Positions 9,898-22,077 of a stretch of 64,000 nucleotides of DNA are shown piece after piece. The stretch lies in the NCBI GenBank assembly GCA_947646735.1, contig CANTFK010000994.1:248001-312000 (forward strand), read 5' to 3'. Positions within the stretch are counted from its first letter, which is position 1. Each line of letters opens with the position of its first letter. The translations under genes and the position numbers were made by a program. The DNA comes from Peronospora farinosa (Eukaryota > Oomycota > Peronosporomycetes > Peronosporales > Peronosporaceae). The notes under the pieces were generated by a model. That model was not told where the DNA came from. It saw only the letters and a program-made list of their open reading frames with translations, and made no database searches.

Positions 9898-12800
9898 ATG
9901 AGCGCCCATGACGTTGATATGGACGCCGAGTTAGCGCAACTTCTGCATGAACAAGAGCAATTTCTAAACCAAAAGAAGACACCATCAGCTAAAGTATATC
10001 GTTGTGGGTCTGGTACTAAAGTTTCCGCTTCTAACTCGTCGGAAGACGCGTTTAAATCGACGATAGAAGATGAGTCTCATGTTCTCAAGGGCGTGATAGA
10101 GCGTCATGTGACACCTGTGGGTCAGCAGAACGTTGTTTTTGACTTGAAACCGCTAGGGTTTCCACAAGTAACGAGACGAGGCTGTGGACAAAGTCTTTTT
10201 GGTCGTAGACGGCGTGAGGCCGCTTCTAGAAAGAAGGAGCAGCTCCAGGAACCTTTAGACCAGGAGAGCAGCGATATTGACGCTGTTAACAGTGCTGCAT
10301 TACAAGAAATGAGTTTGCAAGAGATAGAAGAAGCTCAGCAAAAACTTTTGAGGTCGTTGGACCCGAAACTGATTGAGAAATTCAAGAATCGACGAAAGAA
10401 AAATGACAAGAAGGAAATGAAACAAAGTGAAAACCAAGTCATTAACACGGAACAGAAGAGATGACGATTGGATCAGTGATAAAATATGAGCAAGAAGCAG
10501 AAGAAGAGAAGGATCAGATACAGAAGGAAGAGAGGATCAAGAATTTGGCTGCGGTCAAGACGGAAGAAGAACTGAAACAACAGGTGGAACTTCTTCCTGA
10601 GGAAGAACGCGCTAAACTTGAATGGACGCAGAGCACGAAAGAGACAACGAAAAAGTATGAACGTGGCAAGAAAGTTGCACGTCCTATGGCAGAAGATGCG
10701 ACGCTTGAACGCTTTGATCTAGATGGAAAAGTGTTGACAGCAACAGATTCAGAGCTGCCGAAACATTCAGGCTTGTTCCACCACGGCGATGACCCAGATG
10801 CGGCTGGGTACACATTACCGGAGCTATTGCATCTTGCTCGCAGCTCTGTGGCTAGCCAGCGCGCTATGGCACTACATGTCGTGGCCAGAGTTTTGCGTAA
10901 TCGTCAACTGCAGGCAAACGCTTCACTTTCTGTGGCACCGCGAGTGCTCCCTCGTGACTTGGTCATAACACTGCGGATCATGCTGGATGATCAGAATTAC
11001 ACAGCTCTAAGTGATGGTGTGTCTGCACTTCACGCCTTTATTGTGCCTGTAGAAACTGATGATTGTGCACTCGACAAATGTTACCTTACGGAGTTAAAGA
11101 GCGGCACCATTGTACTTCCTCCAAAAGTTCATATTCATCAAAACGGCGTCGGAGATCAAGCGAAGAGTAAAGAATACTACGCGTACGAAGCTGAAGAAGT
11201 GGTTTACATTGACACAGCCGAAGGTGACGATGGATCTAGCATCAGTGACGAGGATTTGGCAGCCTTGGACCCGGTACAAGCACTTCTCAACATGGACATT
11301 GTCACACGATTGTTGTACATTCTCGAGACTATTCAACTTCCGGACCTATGTGCTACCGAAAAAATGCTCGAGATATTGATTGCAGTGGCTCGCCATTCGC
11401 CACGTGCTGCTCACGCGATTAGCTCAAACGCAAGACTCATAACGTTATTGCAGCAGGAGTTCATTGAGAATGAACAGGTGTTGACATTCCAAGAGGGCAA
11501 CACTCGGTCACTGCGGTTATCTTTGAAAGCCTTACAACTTGTTCGCGCACTTTGCCAGGGGCAACGTAGCATAGCTTCTGCTCTCGTCACAAACGGCCTG
11601 ATTCAGAGCACAAAGGGCTTTCTAGCGCTTAAAGGAACTCCTACTGGTAAGGATGACGAGGAAGCTTCGGTACTGTTTACTAAGATGCAAGTGGAGAGCC
11701 TTCGAATTTGGCGCATTCTTCTCGGGTATGGTCTCGACTTCCACTGTTTCGCGTACCTATTTCCCGTTCTCTCGAATCTTACGCAGAATGCCACCGAAAT
11801 CTCAACTATACGAAAGTCGGCTCTCTTTGCTGCACTAGAAGCTTTTTGTGGACTTGGAAACGTGCACGAGGCGCAGCATTACTTTACCCAATTGAACTTC
11901 TTTCTGGACGCAGCTAGAGATGAAGCTACCCGAGTTATCCGTTCGTTGTCTGGATTAAATGACGTCAAGGCTGTCGTACTTCTTTCCACTGTGTTGAGAT
12001 TTATTACCGCTGCCAGCGCCCATGCAACCAAGTACAACTTGGAGACTGGTGGTTTGATAGAAGTGTTGACGCTTATTCAGTCAAGCAAGATGACACGGGA
12101 AGTACTGCCTCAGCTTGGTGAAACTGTGGCAACGCGGGAGCTGCTCCTGGCGATTGTTCATTTTCATCGACAAGTTGTTGCCAACGGCTTGCTGCCTGAT
12201 GACATGAATGATGACGAGGTCGTGCAGACATTTTCGCGCGAAGTAAAGGATCCTTTGCTTGCTGCGGCAACTTCTGCTGCCACTTTATCTTCTTCCAGGT
12301 TTAGCATCACTTTAATTCAAGCGTGCGAGCTTACTTTTCTGCTGGGCGATCTTATTGCTGCTCAGCAAAATGATATCACACACCTTAACGCGGAGTTCGT
12401 GCGGAACGTGTACCGTCAGGCCTTGATCAATGTGGAGCGTCTTGGTGCTGGAGGGGAATACTTGGTTGCTCGTTTGTTCACCAAAGTGTTGTTCCACCAG
12501 CGTGTACTTCTGTTGCTCGGCGTGTTTAATGAGGAAGCTGACGCGACACGCATGAGTCGTGTGCTGATTCCAATTTATCAGGCTCTTGTAAACACCAGTC
12601 TTGAGCAAGAGACACACTCTATTCATGTTTTTACCAGCGCTTCGGCGACGGACAAGTTCTCGTACCATTTGCGCCTCCCTCAAGAGGAGCGAACGTTTAT
12701 CCCTAGTAATCTACCGCTACCGAATTTCTGGATGGTGTGTCCGCTTTCACGAATGGTTTACAGCAAGAGTGGGGATGGCAAACCGTTAACTAGTGTGGGT

Positions 12801-13787
12801 CCGACACGGGCGCAGAGTGACGAAATGAAGTTGATTGTAAGCGCCACGTGTCGTTTTGTGTTCGAGTTCGAGCGACTGGCGCCACAGATGTCATTGGTCT
12901 CTTCTATTGCAGCATTGCGCCCTGAGGATAAACTCTTCCACTTGTTTCACGTATTCTTTGCCGGTAGCGACGTTCTCTTCGACGATCACGTGGACGCAGC
13001 ACTCCGCCAACTGCTTCCGAAACTTGTTCAACCTATACTGCGCTCACCAGAAGACTCGCGAGTACTCTATGAAGGCATCCTCTGGAACCTTAAACGTATT
13101 CAAAACCTTGAGTCTGGAAGGGAAGCAGTACCGTCACCGAGTCAAAATGCGATGTCTTTCTTGTCGGGTGAGCAGCAGGTGATGACTTTCGTAGAGAAGC
13201 TGGTTGGTGAATTTACAGCTTCGTCTTTTGGTAATTCGCACTTTGCTCAATGCGTGACGTTGCTGATGACTCGCGATTTCTCTCTGGCGTTGCGAAAATT
13301 TGTTTGGAAGGAGCTACAGGAATCCCATTTGCTCTATACGCTGGCGCCATTCGAAGGCTCTACCTCGCAATTGCTCAAGCGGTGCACACGAGGTGGAACA
13401 ACGACCGCCGTCGATTTGAAACTGTTGCAGCTCATGCAACAAGCGGTATGCAAGGACCAAGTATCACTCGCGCAAGGCGCTTTTGCTTATTCGATAGCCA
13501 TTCACCATCTCGTTGTCTACCTGTTTGCGGAAGGAGACAACAACACTCTTAGCTCTGCGCGTCAGCTCTTTGCGCAGACACTCGTCGCAGAGGCGTCTCC
13601 AGAAATTTGGCGTCATCTCCTGAGCTACGACGCATTCAAAACCCCATCGCTGATAACTGACGAACGCGGAACTATGCTGTATGAGCGCGTGGCTAGGCTT
13701 CGAACGCAAGCGGGGTTCTTGCCGGATCAGCTATTAGCATTTGAGGTCATTGTGTCTTTGCTTGAAAGCTCAAGTGCTACAAACTAG
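9898..13787 (+). CDS. RPAP1: RPAP1, RNA polymerase II-associated protein 1, with one frameshift
   Basis: The N-terminal reading frame (9898-10464, 188 residues) holds the conserved RPAP1 N-terminal box (VLKGVIERHV) and QEIEEAQQKLLRSLDPKLIE. The C-terminal frame (10461-13787, 1108 residues) holds the RPAP1 C-terminal box (LERFDLDGKVL, GLFHHGDDPDAAGYTLPEL, SQRAMALHVVARVL) and then long alpha-helical repeats. RPAP1 helps assemble and import RNA polymerase II. The two parts should be one protein of about 1300 residues, but the second is in the -1 frame and they overlap by ATGA. No splice pair bridges them. Either this allele is broken, the sequence has an indel near 10460, or translation restarts there. 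Its stop is only 24 bp from the stop of the convergent PhyH gene. Confidence 0.85.
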
Positions 13788-13811
13788 ACAATGCAAATTA
13801 TCTTCTTGCTT

Positions 13812-14675
13812 TCAAACTATCATTGGCGTGATTCTCTTCCTCTTTCTCGTTGGAGCCTTGACCACCACAGGTGCTGTCATCTTGGCGTATTTGAAGTAAA
13901 GCAGAGGACGCACAGTGCTCTCGCTTGTATTCGCCAAACCACGATGCCATACACGATAGTCCATGATAATAGGCGTCCCTGCTTCAACATACGCCGTTAT
14001 ACTTGGCAAGTCCTTGTAGCCCTCAAAAGCCGTCCCACGAGCTCCATTATTGTGGATATGCGACCTTGTCTTCATCTCGGTCCCTCCAGTCTGGTCTGTA
14101 ATGGCCACGAGCGGCACAAACACATTAAGGCGATCCACTTTCTCATTCATAACGCCATAACAATTAGCTATGTTAGAACCCCCCCCCCCCTACTCTGCAG
14201 CAACTTTTATCTCACCAGGTTCTTGGACTTGTTGATCACGATGCACGCCATCTAAATGCCAATTCTGGTCAACATCTCCTGGTCGTGAGAGTACACAGCC
14301 AATGTACTCGAGATGGAAATTATCAGGTGCAAAGAGTTCCGTGAGCACCGACCGCCAAGTTGCAACCATGTTCTCAAGCCGATTCATGTCCATAGACTTT
14401 CCAGTTTCGATCCATGGAGTGTAGAAAGCTGAACTTCTCAACTGCATGTCGATTCGACCACCTTGACGCACGTAGAAACCTGGAAGACGTTCGGCATGTT
14501 CACGAAGTTGAAAATCGAGCTGGCGGTTGACAGCTTCAGTCATAAATTCCTCATACAGATCAAGCACTTGAGTTCGGACAAGAGTTACGATCGACTCGGA
14601 GACTTGAAACGGCTCTTTAGGCAACACTACGAATCCATCACGATGGACAATTTGGGCCAAGTCAGCAGCATTCAT
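13812..14675 (-). CDS. Phytanoyl-CoA dioxygenase (PhyH)-like 2-oxoglutarate/Fe(II) oxygenase
   Basis: Two exons (14675-14216 and 14167-13812) joined by a 48-bp GT-AG intron give about 271 residues. The facial-triad motif WHLDG supplies the first iron ligands (H140, D142). The distal His lies in VWHRGLANTSE (about H228), followed by an Arg (RPLLYFKY) suited to bind 2-oxoglutarate. A central FVPLVAITDQTGGTE strand is typical of PhyH-fold enzymes. They hydroxylate small molecules or lipids using O2; the substrate is unknown here. The intron contains a run of 12 G on the coding strand, close to its middle. The 116-bp gap to the PX gene upstream suggests a tight tandem arrangement. Confidence 0.8.
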
Positions 14676-14791
14676 GGTCTCCGTTAATCTGAACCATGAT
14701 ACTTTGTTGTATTAAAGTGTATCGAAATGATAGAAAATCTACGGACTATGCAGGATAATGTATGAAACGTCTCGACACAGTACACATGCAT

Positions 14792-15730
14792 TTAGCAATG
14801 CGACTTTGAGCGCACAAGACCAGCGTCTTTAATGTCTTCCTTTGGCGGATTCGAGATGAAAGAAAAATTTGGTTCCGAGCGACAATCGTCTTCGTAGTCG
14901 CTTGATTGGGATTTCAACTTTGTCTTGAGTGACTCGTTCGACTGCTCTTTATCATCGTGAATGTTGACACTAACGACTGTACGACGGTCCGAGACAGTGT
15001 CATCTTCTTTCTGTGCCACGAGATACGCCTTCATGTCCATTCCAAGAAACTTGCCCAGCGCAGCGGTAAACAACCGTTGGCTGCGCTGACAAGCAGGCCA
15101 CGACGTAGCGAGGCGGACACAATAGTCCAGAAAAGTCTCGAGCATTTGCGATCTCTCATTCACATCTTGGAGACTTGGTGGAAACAACGTACGACGTGGA
15201 AAATGGATTGCAAGAAGCTGGTCATACGTTGACTCGCACTCAGAACATTGAATACATCGAGGACGAGAGAGGATTTTCACCAGCTCTGCACCGGCTGTAA
15301 GTTGCGGCTCCTGTTCGACTCTAGGCAAAGCGGATGGAAGACGACCACGACAGGTTTTCAACACCTCAAGAAGGTTTTTACGTAGCAGGAAAAAGCTGTG
15401 AAAGCGTTGGATACAGCGTCCCTGTAGCTGTAGCTCATTTACTGTAATCTCCATCGTATAACGCACGTGTTTGGAATCCGTCGGGCCACGTACGACATAA
15501 AGACCTTTAAACTGCACCATCTTGTCCTGTTCGTTTCGATAATGACACTCGAGTATGCAACGACGTAACACACAAATGGACGATCGTTCGCTTGCGTCTT
15601 TCTGTACAAGGGCTTTCCCAAGTTGCGTGTTCGTAGTCAAGTCTGGCTCCTGCTCGCTCAAGGTCGAGCTAACGGCAACCGTCGAGGCGTCGCTTAACGG
15701 TTGTTGCATGATGTTACCGACGATTGACAT
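14792..15730 (-). CDS. PX-domain-like protein
   Basis: 312 residues without introns. The middle (about residues 65-225) looks like a phox-homology (PX) phosphoinositide-binding domain: YTMEITVNELQLQGRCIQRF, FHSFFLLRKNLLEVLK, then FPRRTLFPPS and RSQMLETFLDYCVRLA. An insertion with CIQCSECES between the halves is unusual and could bind zinc. The N- and C-terminal tails are Ser/Asp-rich and probably disordered. PX proteins are recruited to endosomal membranes by PI3P. The domain call rests on pattern resemblance. An initiator-like GCTCATTATTGCAATG overlaps the start codon on the coding strand. Confidence 0.65.
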   Translation of the reverse strand: MSIVGNIMQQPLSDASTVAVSSTLSEQEPDLTTNTQLGKALVQKDASERSSICVLRRCILECHYRNEQDKMVQFKGLYVVRGPTDSKHVRYTMEITVNELQLQGRCIQRFHSFFLLRKNLLEVLKTCRGRLPSALPRVEQEPQLTAGAELVKILSRPRCIQCSECESTYDQLLAIHFPRRTLFPPSLQDVNERSQMLETFLDYCVRLATSWPACQRSQRLFTAALGKFLGMDMKAYLVAQKEDDTVSDRRTVVSVNIHDDKEQSNESLKTKLKSQSSDYEDDCRSEPNFSFISNPPKEDIKDAGLVRSKSHC

Positions 15731-16464
15731 TGCAATAATGAGCCAAGAATTGAAATGATTAACTACAAAATGCTAGCAAGTCTTATCTTTGATGGTGGTA
15801 TGAGGTGCATCTCGGCAGAGACCAAAGACCTTTTGTTAGTACATGTGAATGGAAGAGCCTCATGTATTTTACTTCTTTTTGATTCCAGCTGGTATTAGCA
15901 AGTTGTCGTGTGTGAGCGACATCTGGGCCTAAGACTAAAAGGACAGTGAAATGGAGAGGCACAGTAGAATTTGTGGCTCACTCACTTTTACATGAGCTGT
16001 AGCAGTTCGCGTGACGTCTTTTTTTGCGAAATATAGGGTCAAACTTATGAAAAAGCTTTGACTATAGAGTTTATATAACCTGTTCATTGCGTCAGGAATT
16101 CCTTTGATTGCAAATGTAGCCATGCTGATGTGGGTTGCAGTTTGTTGTTTTTTTCTAAATCCACGTATCCGGATAAACACGATCCACTGTAAACTTACAG
16201 CTACTTAAGCAGCAGACAGAAAAAATCGAGCCAAATTGAAATGCAAGTGGCTAGCTATTCCTTCTCTTTCTTGTTCATATGATACACGCGCCATCCCATC
16301 TTCTTCTTCTTCTTCTCTGAGCTTGTTAAAAGTCCGCATCAATCTGCAGTCCGTCGAAGAGACTCGGCCAGTGCGTCTCAAACAGAGACTTTTCATTCTC
16401 GCAGCAATAACATCCTTCCTTCCTAGAACCTATCTCCACTGTGCAGTGTCTTATCTATCAGCGC
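15731..16464. other. Intergenic, nothing recognised
   Basis: 734 bp between the PX-like gene and the end of the coiled-coil gene. It has a short TTC repeat near 16301-16317 and small ORFs without recognisable features. No tRNA boxes were found. Confidence 0.5.
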
Positions 16465-17186
16465 TCAGACGCCCAGGAAGTCCATTGCAGAAGACAGCGC
16501 CTGCCTCGTGCGAACAGCCGCCGGTTTGGCGTCCTTCGGATTCACTGTCGGGTCCAAAAACCCGTTGGACGCGTTTTGCTGCGCACGTTGCGAGTCCGAC
16601 TGTAGACTGCGCACAATCACCGCCTCGTGCTTGCGCTTCTCGCTCTCCTCACGACGAACCTGCTTCTCAATGTCATATTTCTTTTGGTGCATCCGATACA
16701 GCTCCTTCTCAGCTCGACGAAGACGTTCTTCAGCCATGGCACGACGACGAGTCTCTTCTTCAAAGCGAACTTCCCACGATTCAAGTTGCACTTCCAGCGC
16801 TGCTTTTTCCTGCTGCCACCGTCTATCATATACAAATTGTGATATCAGATAAAAGTAAAGATATTGATTGAAAAAGGAAAAAAAGTCACTTAAAGCGACA
16901 GGGGGACCTACTTTTCATCTTCTGCTTTTTGTGCGTCCAGTGTGATACGGTCGAGCGCCTCCTGTTCCAAACGCCGCTCCAAATCTTCATTCACGTACTC
17001 AAGGTCGTTCTGGCGCCGCGCTTGCGCCTCCACAAAGCGCTTCGCATCCGCCAGCTCGTTCTGCAGACGCTGCACTAGCTGGCTGTCGTTGCGATGCTCG
17101 CGCTCAAAGAGCGGCACGCTGTCCATGTCTGGGCGCGAGCCAAACGAATTCCCCCAGTTGTTGCCCGCTGTCTGTGTGTCTAACAT
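16465..17186 (-). CDS. Coiled-coil protein of unknown function
   Basis: Two exons (17186-16912 and 16822-16465) with an 89-bp GT-AG intron join in frame to about 210 residues. After a short polar N-terminus, residues about 30-165 are almost continuous charged heptad-like helix (QRLQNELADAKRFVEAQARR, then RRRAMAEERLRRAEKELYRM). The C-terminal 40 residues are Ala/Ser/Pro-rich and end in FLGV. I do not recognise the family. The shape fits a cytoskeletal, centrosomal or ciliary scaffold, but that is only a guess. Confidence 0.75.
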
Positions 17187-17805
17187 GGCCAGGTGCGCAC
17201 TATCTTAAAGCGACAGGGGCTGATCGGTCGGTCGTGCAAGCGCCGGACGTCCTTCACTTTTCGTGCCAATTGCTGACTGGCCAGAATTTTTTTTATTTTT
17301 TTCGGCCCGATCAGCTTGTTGACGTGTCGTCATCCTCTCTTATAGTCCTACCCCACGAGTTACATAAAATGTTGTGATTTTGTCGAAACGGTCGAGCACA
17401 AACATTGTAGCCTCAGATTTGTAATGATGTTGGTCTGGATCTACACGATCTAACTGACTGTAAAACACTATATTTTCTTCAAGTTGATCCATTTTCTAAT
17501 CAATGTTGAAGAAGGTTCGTGCCGGGTGAAAACCCGTTGCCCGATGTACAGTTAAGGTCAGTCGCCATCATTTCGCACAGATTTTAGCAAAAAATATTGT
17601 GATTTTTCGTAGAAGAACAACATCATGATAACTTCAAATTCAACACAGAAGATGAACTAATCCGCATTACAACGTATCAATTAAATTTCACGCGCGAACG
17701 TTCCGGCATGCTGCAGTGTTACCGGACAAAGCGCTGGCAATAGTCTTTGTTAATAGAGAGTACTCACAACTGCAGTTTCAGACATGACACAAATACCGTA
17801 TGTTT
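17187..17805. other. Intergenic, nothing recognised
   Basis: 619 bp upstream of the coiled-coil gene and downstream of the LRR gene's last exon. It contains a T-rich run (17287-17300) and a small hairpin, CGGGT GAAA ACCCG, at 17522-17535. No gene is supported. Confidence 0.5.
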
Positions 17806-20800
17806 TCACGGAACGTTTTCAGTCCCAGGGAAAATGCCAAGCATCGTGTCCGCTGAAATCATGCCCTGCAACATAACGTCAACAACTTTAGTCCTGTCAT
17901 GCAGTCACTGGATCAGATATTTGCAATAGAAAAACTCACCATCGGAGCATATCGCACACCATCTAAAGTGCGACCATGAGCTCGAATAGCTGCCATTAAC
18001 GCCACACTATCGTCTTGCTGCCGCTGAGCTTGGTCACCCATGCATAATTGACGCATTCTCTTGTAGAGAAAATGGAGCACACCAGCAGCAATACCAACAG
18101 CGATGATCAAGTCTTGCCAGAAACCTTTGCACTCATATGTCAACCACGAGCATTCCACACAAGACGAAGCACCTGGTGCTGCATCGGCACCTAATGGACA
18201 CAATGTACATGATTCCATTCCTTCCTTGGCAGAAAAAGTCCCTCGAGGACACGGTTTGCACTTTAATGCGCCACTCGTGGATGAGTACGAACCTACAGGA
18301 CAAAGTTGACACTTCCTCGTAAACTTGTCAATGACAGTAAAAAATGTGCCTGCTGCACACGCCACTGCGCGAGTCGAACGAAATGACGGTTCGACTAGTG
18401 ACACGTTTACCATGATAAGTGGTAATGCTCCAGTCAATAGATTTGTGCGGCGGAACTGACGTACTAGAGCATTTTGAAATGAGTTTGACCTCATTAGAGC
18501 TGCAACTTGATCAATGTCCTTTGGTTCTTTCGTGTCTGATCTATTGAGCTCATCAAATAAATCGTTCAAGGCATTTTCAGCAGCCTTCGTTGCTTGATGA
18601 ATGGCGTCACTTACCCCCTTCTCCAACGTGTTATCGATTCGTGTCTTGGGCGACACTGGCGTTGTTATCTCTACAGCTACAATGATTTCCGTCAATTCAG
18701 CTGAGCCAAGAGGTTGGTGCACTCGTAACACGTGCAGCGAACAGTTCAAACCCGAGTAGCTTGTCAGTGTTTCGGTCCAGGTCTGAATCAGTACATCAAT
18801 GGGCGAAACTTGGCTACGTTTTGTGAGAAGATCGTGTTGCTCAACACCTGCCAAGTTTAAAGCAAAACTTGGCCATGTCACGTGATCGTACACTTCTCCT
18901 GGCTTGGCAAGAATGCATTTACTACCACCAGGCAGAAAGCTAAATGATGGCAATTGGCACTGGGTGCACGTTATAGAGCCATTCTTAGCGGCATAATGGT
19001 TCGGTGGGCACGGTTCCGCTCGGATTGCACCTTCCACCTGAACGAACGATCCAGGAGGGGCCAAATTACAGTATGATGATCCGTTGTTGAATGCAAAGCT
19101 GCCTTTAGCACATGATGAACACATCCGAGAACTACTATTGGGTGCAAACGTCCCTGGTGGGCACGGCTGGCAAGTTCTCCATGTACCATCGTTGAATGTC
19201 CCTGAGCCGCACTTCAGTGCAGTATTTGTAGTGGTATATCCCAATTCAGGAATTGCAACACTAAGACATTTGTCATTGCCAAAACCTTCTGCAACTGTTC
19301 CGTTTTCGCACTTGATGCACTCAGTCTGTGCTGGTGTCCCAGTGAATGTCCCAGCATGACAAAGCGTACATGTTGTGTGGAGAGCGTCGTAAAAGCTGCC
19401 AGGGGAGCATGGCGAGCACTTTGCATGACCTTGGTGAGGCGCGATATACCCGATTGGACAAGCCTTACAATCTGCCGATCCAGCCACATCTTGATAGGTG
19501 CCTTTCGAGCACATTAAACATTCTGCTTCTCCTTTAGCACTTGCATAAGTTCCTGCTGGGCATGGCGTGCACACTTTTTCTCCTTTCAATTCAGAATAGG
19601 TTCCTACAGGACACTCATCACACTTTGTCGAGCCTTGATCTGCTGCAAACTGTCCTGGGTTGCATGGGCTGCACAAAGCCGCACCAATGCCGTCTGCAAA
19701 TTTTCCATGCGAGCATGGTGAGCAGAATTGAGCACCACTTACATTGGAAAAGCTACCAGGGAGACAAGGCTTGCAGTGATCAGCCTCTTTACTGGGCACA
19801 GCTCCCGCTGGACACGGAAGGCACTTCTGATTTGTCGTTGCGTTCGAGTATAAGCCTTCGTAGCATGGTACACAGATTTCGGTAGCTCGGTTTGCAGGAA
19901 CTCGTGCGGTAACTTTTTCATGCCTTGATAATTCTGTAACAAGATTCGACGTGATCGTATGTCCATTACCGCAAATACATGTGAGATTGCTCGGTAGCAG
20001 CGTGACAGGTATGGGGCACATAAACGCATTTCCATCAAACATCGACGGCTTTATAAAGTCGAGCCTAGACAATTTACTAAGGTCAGATTTGTAGCTCATA
20101 TCAGGAACAATGAATGTGCGTACAATGAAGGAGGAAACTCGGGAAGAAAGCCACCGAAATTGTTATCGTGAACATCACTAAACAAGTTTCATATACAGAA
20201 AGAATTCGCAAGTTAGTAGCTGTTACCTCAAAAGGTGTCAAACTTACCATCGTTGGAGCACCGATTGGTTCGATAGCACAGAAAGATCACCCGTAAAAAA
20301 ATTGTTGTACAAATCGCTAAGAATGGAATGATAAACACAAGTGAGCACTCTACAAACCAAAGTAAAAGGTGCCTATCGTACATAATGGCCAGGGATGAGT
20401 TCTCGTCAGGGTCGTGTGGGTCTTCGCGACCCCATAACGAAAGTTCCGGCGGAATCGTGCCCGTAAGTAAATTGGAGGACACATCACTGCGTACAGGCCG
20501 GCACGTTAATGTCAGTGGCCATGTAAGCAACATCACACGCTTACAATGATTCAATATATTGAAAAATGGGCAACTGGGTCAGCTCTCCGTCGAATGCATT
20601 GTTACTGAGATTTCTGTCGAATGCAAAACACGCTCATTAGACATGAACAATGGAGAAACAAAGACCCGAGTTCCGTACATCGTTCGCAAGAATGGGCTCG
20701 AAAACAAGTTACTTGACAGCTCCATCGCGAACGTGTTAGACGATAGGTCGCTTTTTTCATGGTATAACTGTGTCATTCATAGTCCTCACTCACCATAGCT

Positions 20801-21773
20801 ATAAGCATACGTACAGGTGTTGAAGACGATGAAACGCATCGAAAAATCCGAGTGTTGACGCCGAGAGACCGTTTCCGGAAACGTTTCTGCATATACAGGA
20901 TTGGTTAGTTAGTGCTTTGGCCCATGACGTCTAAATGACTACATTACATCAGCTCGAGGGCATCATTTCCAGCAAAAGACGGCGGGATATCTCCTGTTAG
21001 CTTATTGTTTGCGACATTCAATAGCCGTAACATTGTCATGTCGCCTAGCCACGCTGGAAACCCTCCATAAAGCTGATTATCTGATAGGTCCCTATTGCCA
21101 TCTCCCCATAACCACATCTGTGTTAGTTTCTTCACTTGTCGAGCTTTGATACGCAACTCACAGTTGCTCCAGTGACACCATAACGCTTAGGTCCACGTTG
21201 GCCAATTCACATGTTAAGCTCTCACCTGGAAGATAGCTACACTTGCGACGTTTACTACGTCAAACTCACACGTGGCACAGAAAAGCATATTGTTTGAACG
21301 TACATGTGTGTCACCGTAGTTGGGTCCGTGTATATATCACACTGTATTCCTTTCCACCGCCACAAGAACTCGATATCATGTTTGTTCACGCTACTGTTGG
21401 AATGGAGCACGCGACCTGTACATGGATGTGTCAGGATTCCACGTGGGCAGTGTTCTTCATGATGGTACTTTTCATCCAAGAATGGATCCTTGTCATTGCC
21501 AATACACCATGTGCGTAGCTTTGTAGATTGCTGTGAGCGACAGTCTTGGTACATCTGCAGCAAAGCATTCATTTCCACTAAAGCCAAGGGGTATGTGGTG
21601 TCAACAGGTCTAGCAGCACCTTTGTCTTCTGTTGTCTCTTTTGCTGCTTCTTCTGCTAATGCTTCCAAGTTAATGAATGGTGACAGCATCTTCATCACTT
21701 CATCACTAGCACAATAGTCGATCAACTCGATCTTCACGAGAAGCAGCATCGCGCATAACTTCCATATCGACAT
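17806..21773 (-). CDS. LRR and ephrin-receptor-like Cys-rich membrane protein
   Basis: Eleven exons join in frame: 21773-21304, 21236-21162, 21091-20948, 20886-20815, 20750-20679, 20613-20545, 20486-20382, 20316-20248, 20177-20124, 20076-17940, 17865-17806, giving about 1108 residues. A signal peptide (about 1-22) is followed by an LRR cap with WRWKGIQC and about eight plant-type LRRs (LDLSDNQLYGGFP, VANNKLTGDIPPSF). Most of them have one ~24-residue repeat per exon, cut in the same codon phase. The large exon encodes more than ten C-x2-C ephrin-receptor-like (GCC2/GCC3) repeats, a non-Cys module, two further repeats, one transmembrane helix (about 1035-1055, DLIIAVGIAAGVLHFL) and a tail of about 50 residues. 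No kinase follows. It is probably a surface receptor or adhesion protein. Confidence 0.85.
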
Positions 21774-22077
21774 GGGCTACTACTGCCTTTGACAGGAATC
21801 TATTCCTTTTGTCTTATTTACCACCAATTCCTCCACACAAGCGCAAACCAGGAAAAAAAGGCAAAATGGTCGACAAGCCACTACTGGCAATGGCAGAGTC
21901 ATGTATTTACACTTTGCTAGTGCTAACAAACTCATCGATTCTCAAACAATTGGATCTGGGCGGGTACATGGCCGTAAACACGAGCTACTCCAGATGCCTG
22001 CTCTGCTTTATATTTTCTCCTATTCCAGTGCGTTCTTTTTCGGTCCAAGAGTATGCCACACATGCATAACGCAAAAG
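21774..22077. other. Intergenic, nothing recognised
   Basis: 304 bp between the LRR gene start and the TPX2-like stop codon. It should hold the LRR gene promoter. No coding or RNA feature is supported. Confidence 0.5.

Noticed and set aside
20228..20554. A transmembrane-looking ORF inside the LRR gene (ECSLVFIIPFLAICTTIF)
   Set aside because: It is intron plus wrong frame. The splice sites GTACGA...TTCTTAG and GTAAGT define a 69-bp LRR exon (DLYNNFFTGDLS) in another frame, which joins its neighbours perfectly.
21243..21518. ORF beginning MRRLLRQTH, resembling an RXLR effector motif
   Set aside because: It is antisense to the LRR gene's first exon, has no signal peptide, and the motif lies at the very start.
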